Below, one piece after another: positions 16,427 to 25,284 of a DNA stretch of 62,108 nt. The stretch spans positions 1-62,108 of the forward strand of contig CAZVKG010000013.1 of NCBI GenBank assembly GCA_964627665.1, given 5' to 3'. The DNA comes from UBA1351 sp964627665 (GTDB taxonomy: Bacteria; Bacillota; Clostridia; Lachnospirales; Vallitaleaceae). The notes under the pieces were generated by a model. The model made no database searches, was not told the origin of the DNA, and worked only from the letters and a program-made list of their open reading frames with translations. The position numbers and the translations under genes were made by a program. Every line of letters starts with the position of its first letter. Within the stretch, counting starts at the first letter, position 1.

Positions 16427-17627
16427 TCGTCATATTTACAAAGATTGGAATGAAACACATCAATATGGACAAATTCTTCAATCCGAAGAATGGGGAATGT
16501 TTAAAAGTAAAGGTGCATGGAATTATGAACTGATAGGGTTAAAAGACCAAGACAAGCTTGTTGGGGCATGCATGTTGTTAAAAAGAAAGCTCCCAATGCT
16601 TAATAGATATATGTATTATGCACCTCGGGGATTTGTTTTAGATTATACAAACCGAGAAGTTGTCGAAGAATTTACGAAACAAATAAGTGAATATGCAAAA
16701 GCACATAAAGGAATCATGGTGAAAATAGACCCCTGTGTTATGTATCGTGAGCACGATGCAGAAGGACACCTTGTCGAAGACGGCTTTAATCATGCAGATA
16801 TCATACATATGCTTTGTGATATGGGATATCAGCATAAAGGCATTACCCTTGATTTTGATGGGATACAGCCACGATTTGTCTATCGATTGCCACTAGATCG
16901 AAGTTTAGATGCACTGATGAAAAAATTCCATCATAAAACGCGTTACAATATCCGTTTGGCAGAAAAAAAAGGTGTTGAGATATATGAAGGTTCTCGTGAT
17001 GAACTTGAATTATTTGAAAAAATTATGCGCGTTACCGGAGAACGGGATGGCTTTATTCCAAGATCACTTGACTATTTTCAAAGTATGTATGATGTTTTGT
17101 ATCCAGCAGGTAAATTGAAGTTTTATCTGGCAAAATATAACGTAAAAAAAGCTCTGGAAATTGTGGGTAAACAATTGGAACAAGAAGAGTCAAAAGAGAA
17201 AAAGGATGAAAAACGCATAGCTAAATTAAGTCAAGAAGAAAAAGAATTAAATCTTTTGTGCCAGGAACATCCAAATGGGCTTGTTGTGTCAGGAACGATT
17301 ATGCTAGTGAATGGAAAAACGGCTTGGTACCTCTATGGAGCAAGCGATAATGCATTTCGTAATATTATGCCAAACTATCTTATACAGTGGCAAATGATTC
17401 AGGATGCATATGAAATGGGTTGTACAATGTATGATTTCAGAGGTATATCAGGTGATTTGAGTCCAGATAATCCGTTGCATGGGCTTTATCGGTTCAAAAA
17501 AGGATTCACAGGTGAATTCGTTGAATATATTGGTGAGTTTGATTTAATCATTCGACCACTAAGCTACAAGTTATTTGAACATGGAGTACCATTTATTAAG
17601 AAAATCATTCGAAAGTTAAAACGCTAA
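16404..17627 (+). CDS. FemABX-family peptidoglycan bridge aminoacyltransferase
   Basis: Member of the tRNA-dependent ligases that attach amino acids to the stem peptide of lipid II. Two GNAT-like halves are visible: EWGMFKSKGAWNYELIG and YYAPRGFVLDY in the first; VSGTIMLVNGKTAWYLYGAS and YDFRGISG in the second. Between them about residues 245-290 form a charged helical arm (KQLEQEESKEKKDEKRIAKL), as in FemA/FemX. Length 407 fits. It begins inside the upstream racemase-like gene behind GGAGGG and precedes dprA by 20 bases. The family member and the amino acid added are unknown. Presence suggests branched or modified stem peptides in an organism whose MurE looks diaminopimelate-specific. Confidence 0.88.
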   Translation: MELVTNLDRHIYKDWNETHQYGQILQSEEWGMFKSKGAWNYELIGLKDQDKLVGACMLLKRKLPMLNRYMYYAPRGFVLDYTNREVVEEFTKQISEYAKAHKGIMVKIDPCVMYREHDAEGHLVEDGFNHADIIHMLCDMGYQHKGITLDFDGIQPRFVYRLPLDRSLDALMKKFHHKTRYNIRLAEKKGVEIYEGSRDELELFEKIMRVTGERDGFIPRSLDYFQSMYDVLYPAGKLKFYLAKYNVKKALEIVGKQLEQEESKEKKDEKRIAKLSQEEKELNLLCQEHPNGLVVSGTIMLVNGKTAWYLYGASDNAFRNIMPNYLIQWQMIQDAYEMGCTMYDFRGISGDLSPDNPLHGLYRFKKGFTGEFVEYIGEFDLIIRPLSYKLFEHGVPFIKKIIRKLKR

Positions 17628-17647
17628 AATCGAGATAAGGGAGAGGT

Positions 17648-18793
17648 ATGAAAAAAGAGGTATACCATATTTGGTTAAGTCAAGCACCCGGGATTACACC
17701 TAGAGGTGCTTGGTATTTATACAAAGAATTTCAAAATGTTGAAAAAATATACCAATGTCCGCGTCAAGAAATCATAGAGTATTTTCAAAGTATTGAAGGA
17801 CGCCTAGGATCGGGATTTATAACCAATCATGAGGAAGATGAGTGGCAACAATATAAAGAAAAAATAGTTGAAATTGAAACGTATTACAATAAAATTCGTA
17901 AAAAAAATGTAAACGTTTTATTGCCGGAACAAGAACAATTTCCTAAACGTTTATTAGAAATTGATGATTGTCCGATTGCCTTATATGCAAAAGGTAATGT
18001 TCAATTACCACAGTTTTCTATAGGTATTGTAGGTTCTCGTAAAGCCAGTGATTATGGAAAAGCAATGGCAAAATATTTTGCAAAAGAGTTGGCACGTCTT
18101 GGTATAAATGTCGTTAGTGGTTTGGCATATGGTATTGACGTGCATGCGCATATGGGTTGCATTGAAGACAAACAATATACAACCGCAATTCTAGGAGGCG
18201 GATTACATGAGTGTTATCCGAAACGCCACGATAAGTATTTCCAAGAAATACAAAAGTATGGATGTATTTTGTCAGAAGAACCTTATGGAAGAAATGTTCA
18301 GCCATATATGTTTCCGAAACGAAATCGTATTATAAGTGGTATGAGTGATGGAATAGTCGTTATTGAAGCGGCAAAAAAAAGTGGGTCCCTTATAACTTCG
18401 GATTATGCCTTGGAACAAGGTCGAGATGTATTGGCTGTTCCAGGACGATTATTTGATAAATCTTGCGAAGGGTCCAATCATTTGATTAAACAAGGCGCAA
18501 AACCTATCTTTGACGTTGATGACATCCTTGATGAGCTTGGAATAATCATGAGTGATAAAAGGAAGAATGTAGATGAATTTGAAAAAAAACTTGAAGAAAA
18601 AGAAAATATAGTATATTCTTGTATAAGTTACGACCCTGTTCATGTAGATCAAATTGTTCATCAGATTTATGGGAAAAAACAAGACAAGTGTATTTTAGAA
18701 CATGATGAAATCATGATTATTCTTTTGAGTTTAGAGTTAAAAGGATTCATTGAGAAAAAGTCAGGTTGTTATTATACACGTTTGGAGGTTTAG
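17648..18793 (+). CDS. dprA: DNA-processing protein DprA (Smf)
   Basis: Cytoplasmic protein that protects incoming single-stranded DNA and loads RecA in transformation. The Rossmann-like core shows GIVGSRKASDYG near residues 125-136, VSGLAYGIDVHAHMG near 157, AILGGGLHECYP, and FPKRNRIISGMSDGIVVIEA near 220-240. An N-terminal helical domain precedes it, and the last 70 residues resemble the winged-helix domain 3 of DprA. The 381-residue length is typical. It starts with ATG after GGGAGAGG and ends one base before the topA ATG. Confidence 0.95.
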   Translation: MKKEVYHIWLSQAPGITPRGAWYLYKEFQNVEKIYQCPRQEIIEYFQSIEGRLGSGFITNHEEDEWQQYKEKIVEIETYYNKIRKKNVNVLLPEQEQFPKRLLEIDDCPIALYAKGNVQLPQFSIGIVGSRKASDYGKAMAKYFAKELARLGINVVSGLAYGIDVHAHMGCIEDKQYTTAILGGGLHECYPKRHDKYFQEIQKYGCILSEEPYGRNVQPYMFPKRNRIISGMSDGIVVIEAAKKSGSLITSDYALEQGRDVLAVPGRLFDKSCEGSNHLIKQGAKPIFDVDDILDELGIIMSDKRKNVDEFEKKLEEKENIVYSCISYDPVHVDQIVHQIYGKKQDKCILEHDEIMIILLSLELKGFIEKKSGCYYTRLEV

Positions 18794-18794
18794 A

Positions 18795-20885
18795 ATGGCA
18801 AAAAACTTAGTTATCGTTGAGTCCCCGGCTAAAGCAAAAACAATCAAGAAATTTTTAGGTTCAAATTACAAAATTGAAGCGTCTATGGGACACGTGCGTG
18901 ATCTGCCAAAAAGTCAATTAGGTGTTGATCCGGAAAACGACTTTGAACCAAAATATATAACGATTCGTGGAAAAGGTGAACTCCTTGCAAAATTAAAAAA
19001 GGAAGCGAAAAAATCAACGAAAGTCTTCTTAGCGACTGACCCTGACCGTGAAGGTGAAGCGATTTCTTGGCACTTATATAATGCACTAGCGCCATTAAAT
19101 GATAATATTTATCGGATTACCTTTAATGAGATTACAAAAGAAGCAGTTAAAGGTTCTATAAAAGCAGCACGTAAAATTGATATGGACCTTGTTGATGCTC
19201 AGCAAGCACGTCGAATTCTTGATAGAATTGTAGGATATAAAATCAGTCCCTTATTATGGAAGAAAGTAAAAAAAGGATTAAGTGCAGGACGTGTTCAATC
19301 GGTTGCATTGAAGTTAATTTGTCAACGGGAAAAAATGATTGAACAATTTATTCCGGAAGAATATTGGACTATTGATGCAACAATTAAGGCGAGTGGATTA
19401 AAAGATCCATTTATAGCTAATTTTTATGGAAATAAAGATGGGAAAATTCAGCTATCGAAAAAATCAGAAGTTGATGAGATATTGTCGACTATAGAAAATC
19501 AACCGGTATCGATTGAAGATATTAAAAACTCTGACCGAATTAGAAAACCCAATTTGCCTTTTACAACAAGTACATTACAACAAGAGGCTTCAAAAAAATT
19601 AAATTTCACGACATCCAAGACCATGCGTATTGCCCAACAATTATACGAAGGTGTAGATATTCCCGGACGAGGTACGACGGGACTAATTACATATTTACGT
19701 ACAGATTCTACACGAATTGCTAATCAAGCACATAATGAAGTGATTGATTTTATTAATGAAAATTATGGAAGTGAATATATAAATAGCAAACCAATTGCAG
19801 TTCAAAAAAGTGATTCGGCTCAAGATGCTCATGAAGCAATCCGGCCTACGTACACAGAATTAGAACCCTTATCAATTAAAGCATCTTTGTCGAGAGAACA
19901 ATATCGCCTATATCAATTGATTTGGACAAGGTTTGTTGCTTCACGAATGAAGCCGGCAATATATAATCGACAACGAATTACGATGTATATTCAGCAGTAT
20001 CAATTTAGAACGAATGTTCAAACCTTAAAATTCGATGGATTTTTAAAAGTCTATAATCATGATGATGACGATCATGATGCCGTTGTCAAAAAACAACTTG
20101 CCATAAAAACGGATACAGAGCTTGCAATGAAATCCGTAGAAGGTATTCAACATTTTACACAACCACCAGCCAGATATACTGAAGCGGCTTTAGTTAAAAC
20201 CCTTGAAGAAAATGGTGTGGGAAGACCAAGTACCTATGCACCAACAATCTCTACCATCCTTGCTCGTGGTTATGTGGGTAAAGAGCAAAAGAAGTTGTTT
20301 CCGACGGAGCTTGGAGAAATAGTGTATGAAATATTAAAAGGTTATTTTGATGACGTTATCAATGTAGATTTTACGGCTAATTTAGAAAAAGAGCTCGATC
20401 AAGTAGAAGAAGGCGATATTCCATGGAAAGATGTTCTGCGAAAATTTTATCCTGGATTTGAGATTCTTGTTGAAACAGCGGAAGAAGAAGTGAGTAAAAT
20501 TGAAATAAAGGATGAAGAAACCGATATTCCTTGTGAACTGTGTGGACGGAACTTGGTTATAAAAATGGGACGATATGGAAAGTTTTTAGCCTGCCCTGGT
20601 TTTCCGGAATGTAGAAATACAAAACCTCTTCTTGAAAAGGTGGAAGATGTTCATTGTCCAAAGTGTGAAGGGGATGTTCTGGTTAAGAAAACCAAAAAAG
20701 GACGTCGGTATTTTGGTTGTGAAAATAATCCTGAATGTGACTTCATGACTTGGAACAAACCATCAACAGAAAAATGTGAGCTGTGTGGTAGCATGATGGT
20801 GGAAAAAGGTAAAAAATTATTGTGTATCAATGAAACTTGTAAGAACATTCAAGAAAAAACCCAAGAAGATGGAGAAGATGCGTGA
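18795..20885 (+). CDS. topA: DNA topoisomerase I
   Basis: Type IA topoisomerase that relaxes negative supercoils. The N-terminal TOPRIM domain has LVIVESPAKAKTIKKFLG and TDPDREGEAISWHL near residue 80. The active-site tyrosine is Y300 in GLITYLRTDSTR. Three C-terminal cysteine-4 zinc ribbons are visible from about residue 580: CELCGRNL, CPKCEGD and CELCGSMM, each with a matching second cysteine pair. Start ATG 18795 follows GGAGG by six bases; a longer frame back to 18750 lies inside dprA. The order dprA-topA is conserved in Firmicutes, but the trmFO-codV-hslVU genes usual before codY in bacilli are absent here. Confidence 0.97.
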   Translation: MAKNLVIVESPAKAKTIKKFLGSNYKIEASMGHVRDLPKSQLGVDPENDFEPKYITIRGKGELLAKLKKEAKKSTKVFLATDPDREGEAISWHLYNALAPLNDNIYRITFNEITKEAVKGSIKAARKIDMDLVDAQQARRILDRIVGYKISPLLWKKVKKGLSAGRVQSVALKLICQREKMIEQFIPEEYWTIDATIKASGLKDPFIANFYGNKDGKIQLSKKSEVDEILSTIENQPVSIEDIKNSDRIRKPNLPFTTSTLQQEASKKLNFTTSKTMRIAQQLYEGVDIPGRGTTGLITYLRTDSTRIANQAHNEVIDFINENYGSEYINSKPIAVQKSDSAQDAHEAIRPTYTELEPLSIKASLSREQYRLYQLIWTRFVASRMKPAIYNRQRITMYIQQYQFRTNVQTLKFDGFLKVYNHDDDDHDAVVKKQLAIKTDTELAMKSVEGIQHFTQPPARYTEAALVKTLEENGVGRPSTYAPTISTILARGYVGKEQKKLFPTELGEIVYEILKGYFDDVINVDFTANLEKELDQVEEGDIPWKDVLRKFYPGFEILVETAEEEVSKIEIKDEETDIPCELCGRNLVIKMGRYGKFLACPGFPECRNTKPLLEKVEDVHCPKCEGDVLVKKTKKGRRYFGCENNPECDFMTWNKPSTEKCELCGSMMVEKGKKLLCINETCKNIQEKTQEDGEDA

Positions 20886-20903
20886 AATTTGTCTACAATT
20901 TCC

Positions 20904-20932
20904 TTGTCTTCTATTATGGATTAAGATATAAT
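20904..20932 (+). promoter_or_regulatory. Promoter of codY
   Basis: TTGTCT (20904-20909), 17 bases, TATAAT (20927-20932), 46 bases before the codY start. CTGAAAAT at 20950-20957 resembles the right half of a CodY box but the left half does not match, so autoregulation is only a possibility. Confidence 0.7.
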
Positions 20933-20978
20933 AGAGTTTAGGCATGTAGCTGAAAATGTTAGTAGGAGGAAAAAGGTA

Positions 20979-21746
20979 GTGAGTGTTGAACTATTAGACC
21001 GCACCAGAAAAATCAATAAGCTTTTACAAAAAACAGGAACAGAGCGAGTGGTTTTTCAAGACATTTGTGAAGTAATGAGTGACATTTTAGATTCAACGGT
21101 ATTGGTGCTTAGTAAGAAGGGAAAGTTACTGGCACAATATTCTAAACAAACCATTGAACCGATTACAGAATTATTAACCTCTGAGAATAAAGAGATTATT
21201 GATTTACAGTTAAACGAACGGTTGTTAAATATTTTATCCACCAAAGAAAATATTAATTTTCTCACACTAGGAATCAAAAAAATATACACGGAACAAGGAT
21301 ATATTGGTATGGTTTCTCCAATCGATATTGCAGGAGAACGTCTAGGTACATTAGTGATGTATCGCTTGCATTCATTATATGATATTGAAGACATTATACT
21401 GGCTGAATATGGTTCGACGGTCGTTGGATTGGAAATCATGCGTTCGATTAATGAAGAAAATTCTGAAGAGCTTAGAAAGAGCAGTATTGTGAAATCAGCA
21501 GTAGGAACACTCTCTTTTTCGGAACAAGAAGCAATTAAGCATATTTTTGAAGAGTTAGATGGAAATGAAGGTATTCTCGTTGCTTCAAAAGTGGCAGATC
21601 GTGTAGGTATTACACGAAGTGTTATCGTTAATGCGCTTCGTAAGTTTGAGAGTGCAGGAGTGATTGAATCAAGGTCATTGGGAATGAAAGGAACATATAT
21701 TAAGATTTTGAATAGTATTTTAAAAGAAGAAATCGATAAAATATAA
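20979..21746 (+). CDS. codY: GTP- and branched-chain amino acid-sensing repressor CodY
   Basis: Global nutritional regulator of low-GC Gram-positives; it binds DNA when GTP and isoleucine, leucine or valine are abundant, and commonly represses motility and uptake genes. The N-terminal GAF domain starts LLDRTRKINKLLQ and includes GERLGTLVMYR; the C-terminal winged-helix domain carries the strongly conserved ASKVADRVGITRSVIVNALRK at about residues 205-225. The 255-residue length is normal. The start is GTG 20979, nine bases after AGGAGG. It has its own promoter and terminator, directly before the flagellar operon, as in many Firmicutes. Confidence 0.97.
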   Translation: MSVELLDRTRKINKLLQKTGTERVVFQDICEVMSDILDSTVLVLSKKGKLLAQYSKQTIEPITELLTSENKEIIDLQLNERLLNILSTKENINFLTLGIKKIYTEQGYIGMVSPIDIAGERLGTLVMYRLHSLYDIEDIILAEYGSTVVGLEIMRSINEENSEELRKSSIVKSAVGTLSFSEQEAIKHIFEELDGNEGILVASKVADRVGITRSVIVNALRKFESAGVIESRSLGMKGTYIKILNSILKEEIDKI

Positions 21747-21775
21747 GAAGAGATTTATAGTCTCTTCTTATTTTA
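21744..21775 (+). terminator. Terminator after codY
   Basis: TAAGAAGAGA (21744-21753, including the codY stop) pairs perfectly with TCTCTTCTTA (21761-21770), 7-base loop, then TTTT. It insulates the flagellar operon from codY transcription. Confidence 0.85.
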
Positions 21776-21813
21776 AAAATAGTAAATATAATTTACTTTT
21801 TACAAAAAAGCAG

Positions 21814-21842
21814 TTGTATTCTTAACAATAAACTGATACAAT
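21814..21842 (+). promoter_or_regulatory. Promoter of the flagellar-chemotaxis operon
   Basis: TTGTAT (21814-21819), 17 bases, TACAAT (21837-21842): a sigma-A-type promoter 33 bases before flgC. I saw no SigD-type element in this gap. Confidence 0.65.
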
Positions 21843-21874
21843 GTATGATAGATTAAACCGAAAGGAGTAAGGGT

Positions 21875-22324
21875 ATGTCTTTTTTTGATTCGATGAATGT
21901 TAGTGCAACGGGAATGACAGCACAGCGATTACGTATGGATACAATATCGCAAAATATTGCGAATGTAAACACAACAAAAGGTGATGATGGACAAGCGTAT
22001 CGAAGAAAAACGGTTGTGTTTCAAGAGATTAATGACGGTAAGAATTTTCGGTCACATTTAAATCGATATATGCAAAAGGGTAACCAAGCAACAAGAGGTG
22101 GAGTAAAGGTGCGTCAAATTATCGAAGATAATTCGCCGTTGACCCAAGTGTATGATCCTTCACATCCGGATGCAAATGAAGAAGGATATGTCGAGATGCC
22201 AAATGTAAATGTTGTTGAAGAAATGACGAATCTTATATCTGCAAACCGTTCATACGAGGCAAACATCACCGCGTTTAATGCAACGAAAGCAATGGCAGCA
22301 AAAGCATTAGAAATCGGAAGATAA
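21875..22324 (+). CDS. flgC: Flagellar basal-body rod protein FlgC
   Basis: Axial rod subunit exported by the flagellar type III system. The N-terminal rod motif MDTISQNIANVNTT and the C-terminal helix VNVVEEMTNLISANRSYEANI bracket a short middle region; this is FlgC rather than FlgB because of MPNVNVVEEM near residue 107 and the ending MAAKALEIGR. The 149 residues are normal. It is the first gene of the operon here, behind AAAGGAG, whereas flgB normally precedes it. Confidence 0.95.
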   Translation: MSFFDSMNVSATGMTAQRLRMDTISQNIANVNTTKGDDGQAYRRKTVVFQEINDGKNFRSHLNRYMQKGNQATRGGVKVRQIIEDNSPLTQVYDPSHPDANEEGYVEMPNVNVVEEMTNLISANRSYEANITAFNATKAMAAKALEIGR

Positions 22325-22335
22325 TCTGAGGTGAA

Positions 22336-22641
22336 ATGATGGATATTAAAAGTATTAATAATTTGGTCAGTGAACTTCCCAAAGTGGGAATGCAACAAAA
22401 AGAAGCGAATAAAACTGTTTTTTCAGACATGTATAAGTCGGCGATTAACATGTTGGATCAAACAAATACCCTACAAAAACAAGCTGAACAATCAGCGATG
22501 AGTTTTGCCATTGGTGATATTGATAATATTCATGAAGTAATGATTGCGCAAGAAAAAGCGACGGTTGCTCTTCAATATACGGTTCAAATTAGGGATAAAG
22601 TCTTAGAAGCATATAATGAAATCATGCGAATGCAAATTTAA
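22336..22641 (+). CDS. fliE: Flagellar hook-basal body protein FliE
   Basis: Small protein joining the MS ring to the rod. The 101 residues carry the family pattern in the C-terminal half (IGDIDNIHEVMIAQEKATVALQ split over residues 62-85), ending in the typical AYNEIMRMQI. It begins at ATG 22336 or 22339 after GAGGTG, 12 bases after flgC, and is followed by fliF. Confidence 0.95.
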   Translation: MMDIKSINNLVSELPKVGMQQKEANKTVFSDMYKSAINMLDQTNTLQKQAEQSAMSFAIGDIDNIHEVMIAQEKATVALQYTVQIRDKVLEAYNEIMRMQI

Positions 22642-22664
22642 ATAAATTCAATGAGGTGTAGGAA

Positions 22665-24278
22665 ATGCCCGAGTTTTTGAATCGGATATCAAATCAATTA
22701 ACGGAGTTTTGGGACAAATATTCAACGAAACAAAAAATGCAAATGATAGCAACGATAGCTATAGGAGTTGTAGCTTTGGTTGTTCTTGTTGTGTTTTTAA
22801 ATCGGCCGAGATACGAACTTTTACAAGGCGATTTAGAACCATCTCAAATAAATGTCATCGTAGAGACGTTGAATACGGCGGGCATTAATAATCAAGTCGG
22901 CGACGATGCAAGAAGTATATATGTTATACAAGGTAGCAGGAGGGATGCTACATTAGCCTTGGCAGAGATTGGTATTTTATCTGGTCGTGAGCTTACGTAT
23001 GATGATTTGTTTGAGAGTTCAATAATGACAACAGAGTCAGAAAGAGCTTTGAAACGAAAAGAATTTTTAAAGACAAGTCTAGCAAATACAATCGAACTGA
23101 TTGAAGGCGTAGAACAAGCAGAAGTTGAATTAGTTATGCCGGAATCAGATCGAACAATCTTAGATGAAGCAAAAGAATCCAAAGCCAGTATACTTATTAC
23201 GACAAATGAAAAATTAGCAAGTGGAAGTGTTGAGAGCATAGCAAAGCTCGTTGCTACAGGTGTTGATAATCTTTCTTTAAATAACGTAACCGTTATTGAC
23301 TCTACAGGAAGGTTGTTGTTTGATGGACAAACAGTGACGGATAGTATAGGGAACATTTCATCAAGAACCGAGTATGAGATGCAAAAAGAATTGATGGTAA
23401 AAAGTAATGTGCGTTCTATTTTGTTGTCCGCAGGTGAATATGATGATGCGATGGTAACTGTTGATTTAGTCATTGATTTTGATGAATTAGAACAAGTGAC
23501 TGAACGTCATAGCACACAAGACGGAACGAATACCGGTATTATTGTCGAAGATAATACCTATCTTGAAGAATCTGAGAATGCCACAACAGGTGGAGTTCCG
23601 GGGACAGATGCTAATGGTGTTACCGATACAATGATTGCAGATGGTAATGAATCAACAGTAACAATAGAAGAACGTAACGTTGTTTATACTTATGATACTG
23701 AAGTAGCTACCGCGGTAAAAGCTATTGGTGGCGTTATATATGATGATTCAACGGTTTCTGTTTCGCTAACAAAATATCGAACATACGATCAGGAAATGCT
23801 AGAAAGTCAAGAAGACGGTATTTTAGCAGGAAGAACGTGGGAACAGTTTAAATATGACATCACCCAAGAAGGACGAACAAAAATTGAGGACATTGATGAG
23901 GATATTGTTGAGATGATTCGAATGGCTAGCAATGTCGATAATGTGATGGTTCTTGCTTATGAAGTCCCTAGGTTTATTGATCGTGAAGCAGAAGAGTCAA
24001 ATATGAGTGATTATTTGTTGATCGGTATCATAGTTCTGATGATCTTATTACTTGGATATGCTGTATATAAAGGTACTGAGCCTGTAGAGATTAGAGAGAT
24101 TGAACCGGAATTATCCGTTGAAGAAATGTTGGCTTCAACGCGCCAGGTATCCGATTTGGAGTCGATAGAGTTTGGAGGTAAGAGTGATGCAAGAGTTCAA
24201 ATTGAGAGTTTTGTAGAGGATAATCCGGATGCAGTAGCACTATTATTACGGAATTGGTTAAATGAAGATTGGGAGTGA
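22665..24278 (+). CDS. fliF: Flagellar MS-ring protein FliF
   Basis: Membrane protein that builds the MS ring, the base for export gate and C ring. Two membrane segments are visible, about residues 25-46 and 447-466, with the periplasmic-type ring-building domains between them (RPRYELLQGDLEP near 47, then SERALKRKEFLKTSLANTI). The C-terminal tail after the second helix (ELSVEEMLASTRQ onward) corresponds to the FliG-binding part. Length 537 is normal. Its stop is four bases before the fliG ATG. Confidence 0.96.
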   Translation: MPEFLNRISNQLTEFWDKYSTKQKMQMIATIAIGVVALVVLVVFLNRPRYELLQGDLEPSQINVIVETLNTAGINNQVGDDARSIYVIQGSRRDATLALAEIGILSGRELTYDDLFESSIMTTESERALKRKEFLKTSLANTIELIEGVEQAEVELVMPESDRTILDEAKESKASILITTNEKLASGSVESIAKLVATGVDNLSLNNVTVIDSTGRLLFDGQTVTDSIGNISSRTEYEMQKELMVKSNVRSILLSAGEYDDAMVTVDLVIDFDELEQVTERHSTQDGTNTGIIVEDNTYLEESENATTGGVPGTDANGVTDTMIADGNESTVTIEERNVVYTYDTEVATAVKAIGGVIYDDSTVSVSLTKYRTYDQEMLESQEDGILAGRTWEQFKYDITQEGRTKIEDIDEDIVEMIRMASNVDNVMVLAYEVPRFIDREAEESNMSDYLLIGIIVLMILLLGYAVYKGTEPVEIREIEPELSVEEMLASTRQVSDLESIEFGGKSDARVQIESFVEDNPDAVALLLRNWLNEDWE

Positions 24279-24282
24279 TACG

Positions 24283-25284
24283 ATGGCTGATTATAAAGGA
24301 ATACAGAAAGCTGCAATTTTATTAATTGCACTAGGTCCTGAGAAATCTTCACAAATTTTTAAACATTTAAAAGAAGAAGAGATTGAACAGTTGACTTTAG
24401 AAATTGCAAATACACGAAGTGTCAGTCCTGAAGTAAAAGAAAATATTATCAAAGAATTTTATGAAATTTGTATAGCACAGCAATATATCGCTGAAGGTGG
24501 TATAGGTTATGCGAAAGACTTGTTGGAAAAAGCTTTAGGGTCAGATAAAGCGATGGAAGTCATTGGACGTTTGACATCGTCATTACAGGTAAGACCCTTT
24601 GAATTTATTCGGAAAACAGAACCGAGTCAATTATTGAACTTTATTCAAGACGAACATAATCAAACCATTGCCTTAATACTATCCTATTTAAGTGCTGCGC
24701 AAGCATCGATGATTTTAGCGGCATTACCTCAAGAAAAACAGGCAGATGTAGCTAGACGTATTGCATCAATGGATCGCACATCCCCAGACGTCATTAAAGA
24801 TGTTGAAGATATTTTGGAAAGAAAGCTTTCATCCTTGGTTACGCAAGACTATACAATTGTTGGTGGTGTTGATGCAATTGTTCAAATATTGAACTCTGTT
24901 GATCGAAGTACAGAAAAACATATTATGGAAACATTAGAAATAGAAGATGCTGATTTAGCGGAAGAAATCCGTAAAAAAATGTTTGTATTTGAAGATATTC
25001 TATCTCTTGATGATCGATCCATTCAACGGGTGTTACGTGAAGTGGATAATAATGATTTGGGTATTGCCTTAAAAGGAGCAGTTGAAGAAGTGCAAAATGT
25101 TATCTTTAATAATTTATCTAAACGATTGGCAACAATGATTCGAGAAGAAATGGAATATATGGGACCTGTACGATTAAAAGATGTTGAAGAAGCGCAACAG
25201 AAAATTGTAAATATTATACGTAAACTCGAAGACAGTGGAGAAATCGTTATTAGCCGTGGTGGAGGTGACGAAATCATTGTCTAG
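24283..25284 (+). CDS. fliG: Flagellar motor switch protein FliG
   Basis: C-ring protein that couples FliF to FliM and contacts MotA for torque. Visible features are KAAILLIALGPEKSSQIFKHL at the N-terminus, the armadillo-like middle domain with EHNQTIALILSYL, and the C-terminal domain with MFVFEDILSLDDRSIQRVLR, which holds the charged torque helix. Start ATG 24283 was chosen: the upstream ATG 24262 lies within fliF. The 333-residue product is family-sized. Its end overlaps fliH by eight bases. Confidence 0.97.
   Translation: MADYKGIQKAAILLIALGPEKSSQIFKHLKEEEIEQLTLEIANTRSVSPEVKENIIKEFYEICIAQQYIAEGGIGYAKDLLEKALGSDKAMEVIGRLTSSLQVRPFEFIRKTEPSQLLNFIQDEHNQTIALILSYLSAAQASMILAALPQEKQADVARRIASMDRTSPDVIKDVEDILERKLSSLVTQDYTIVGGVDAIVQILNSVDRSTEKHIMETLEIEDADLAEEIRKKMFVFEDILSLDDRSIQRVLREVDNNDLGIALKGAVEEVQNVIFNNLSKRLATMIREEMEYMGPVRLKDVEEAQQKIVNIIRKLEDSGEIVISRGGGDEIIV

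Noticed and set aside
20950..20957. CTGAAAAT resembling half of a CodY box before codY
   Set aside because: Only the right half matches the AATTTTCWGAAAATT consensus; common by chance in AT-rich DNA.
22892..23473. 193-codon open frame on the - strand opposite fliF
   Set aside because: No start context or ribosome site, no recognisable motif, low-complexity serine-rich product; it mirrors a clear FliF coding frame.
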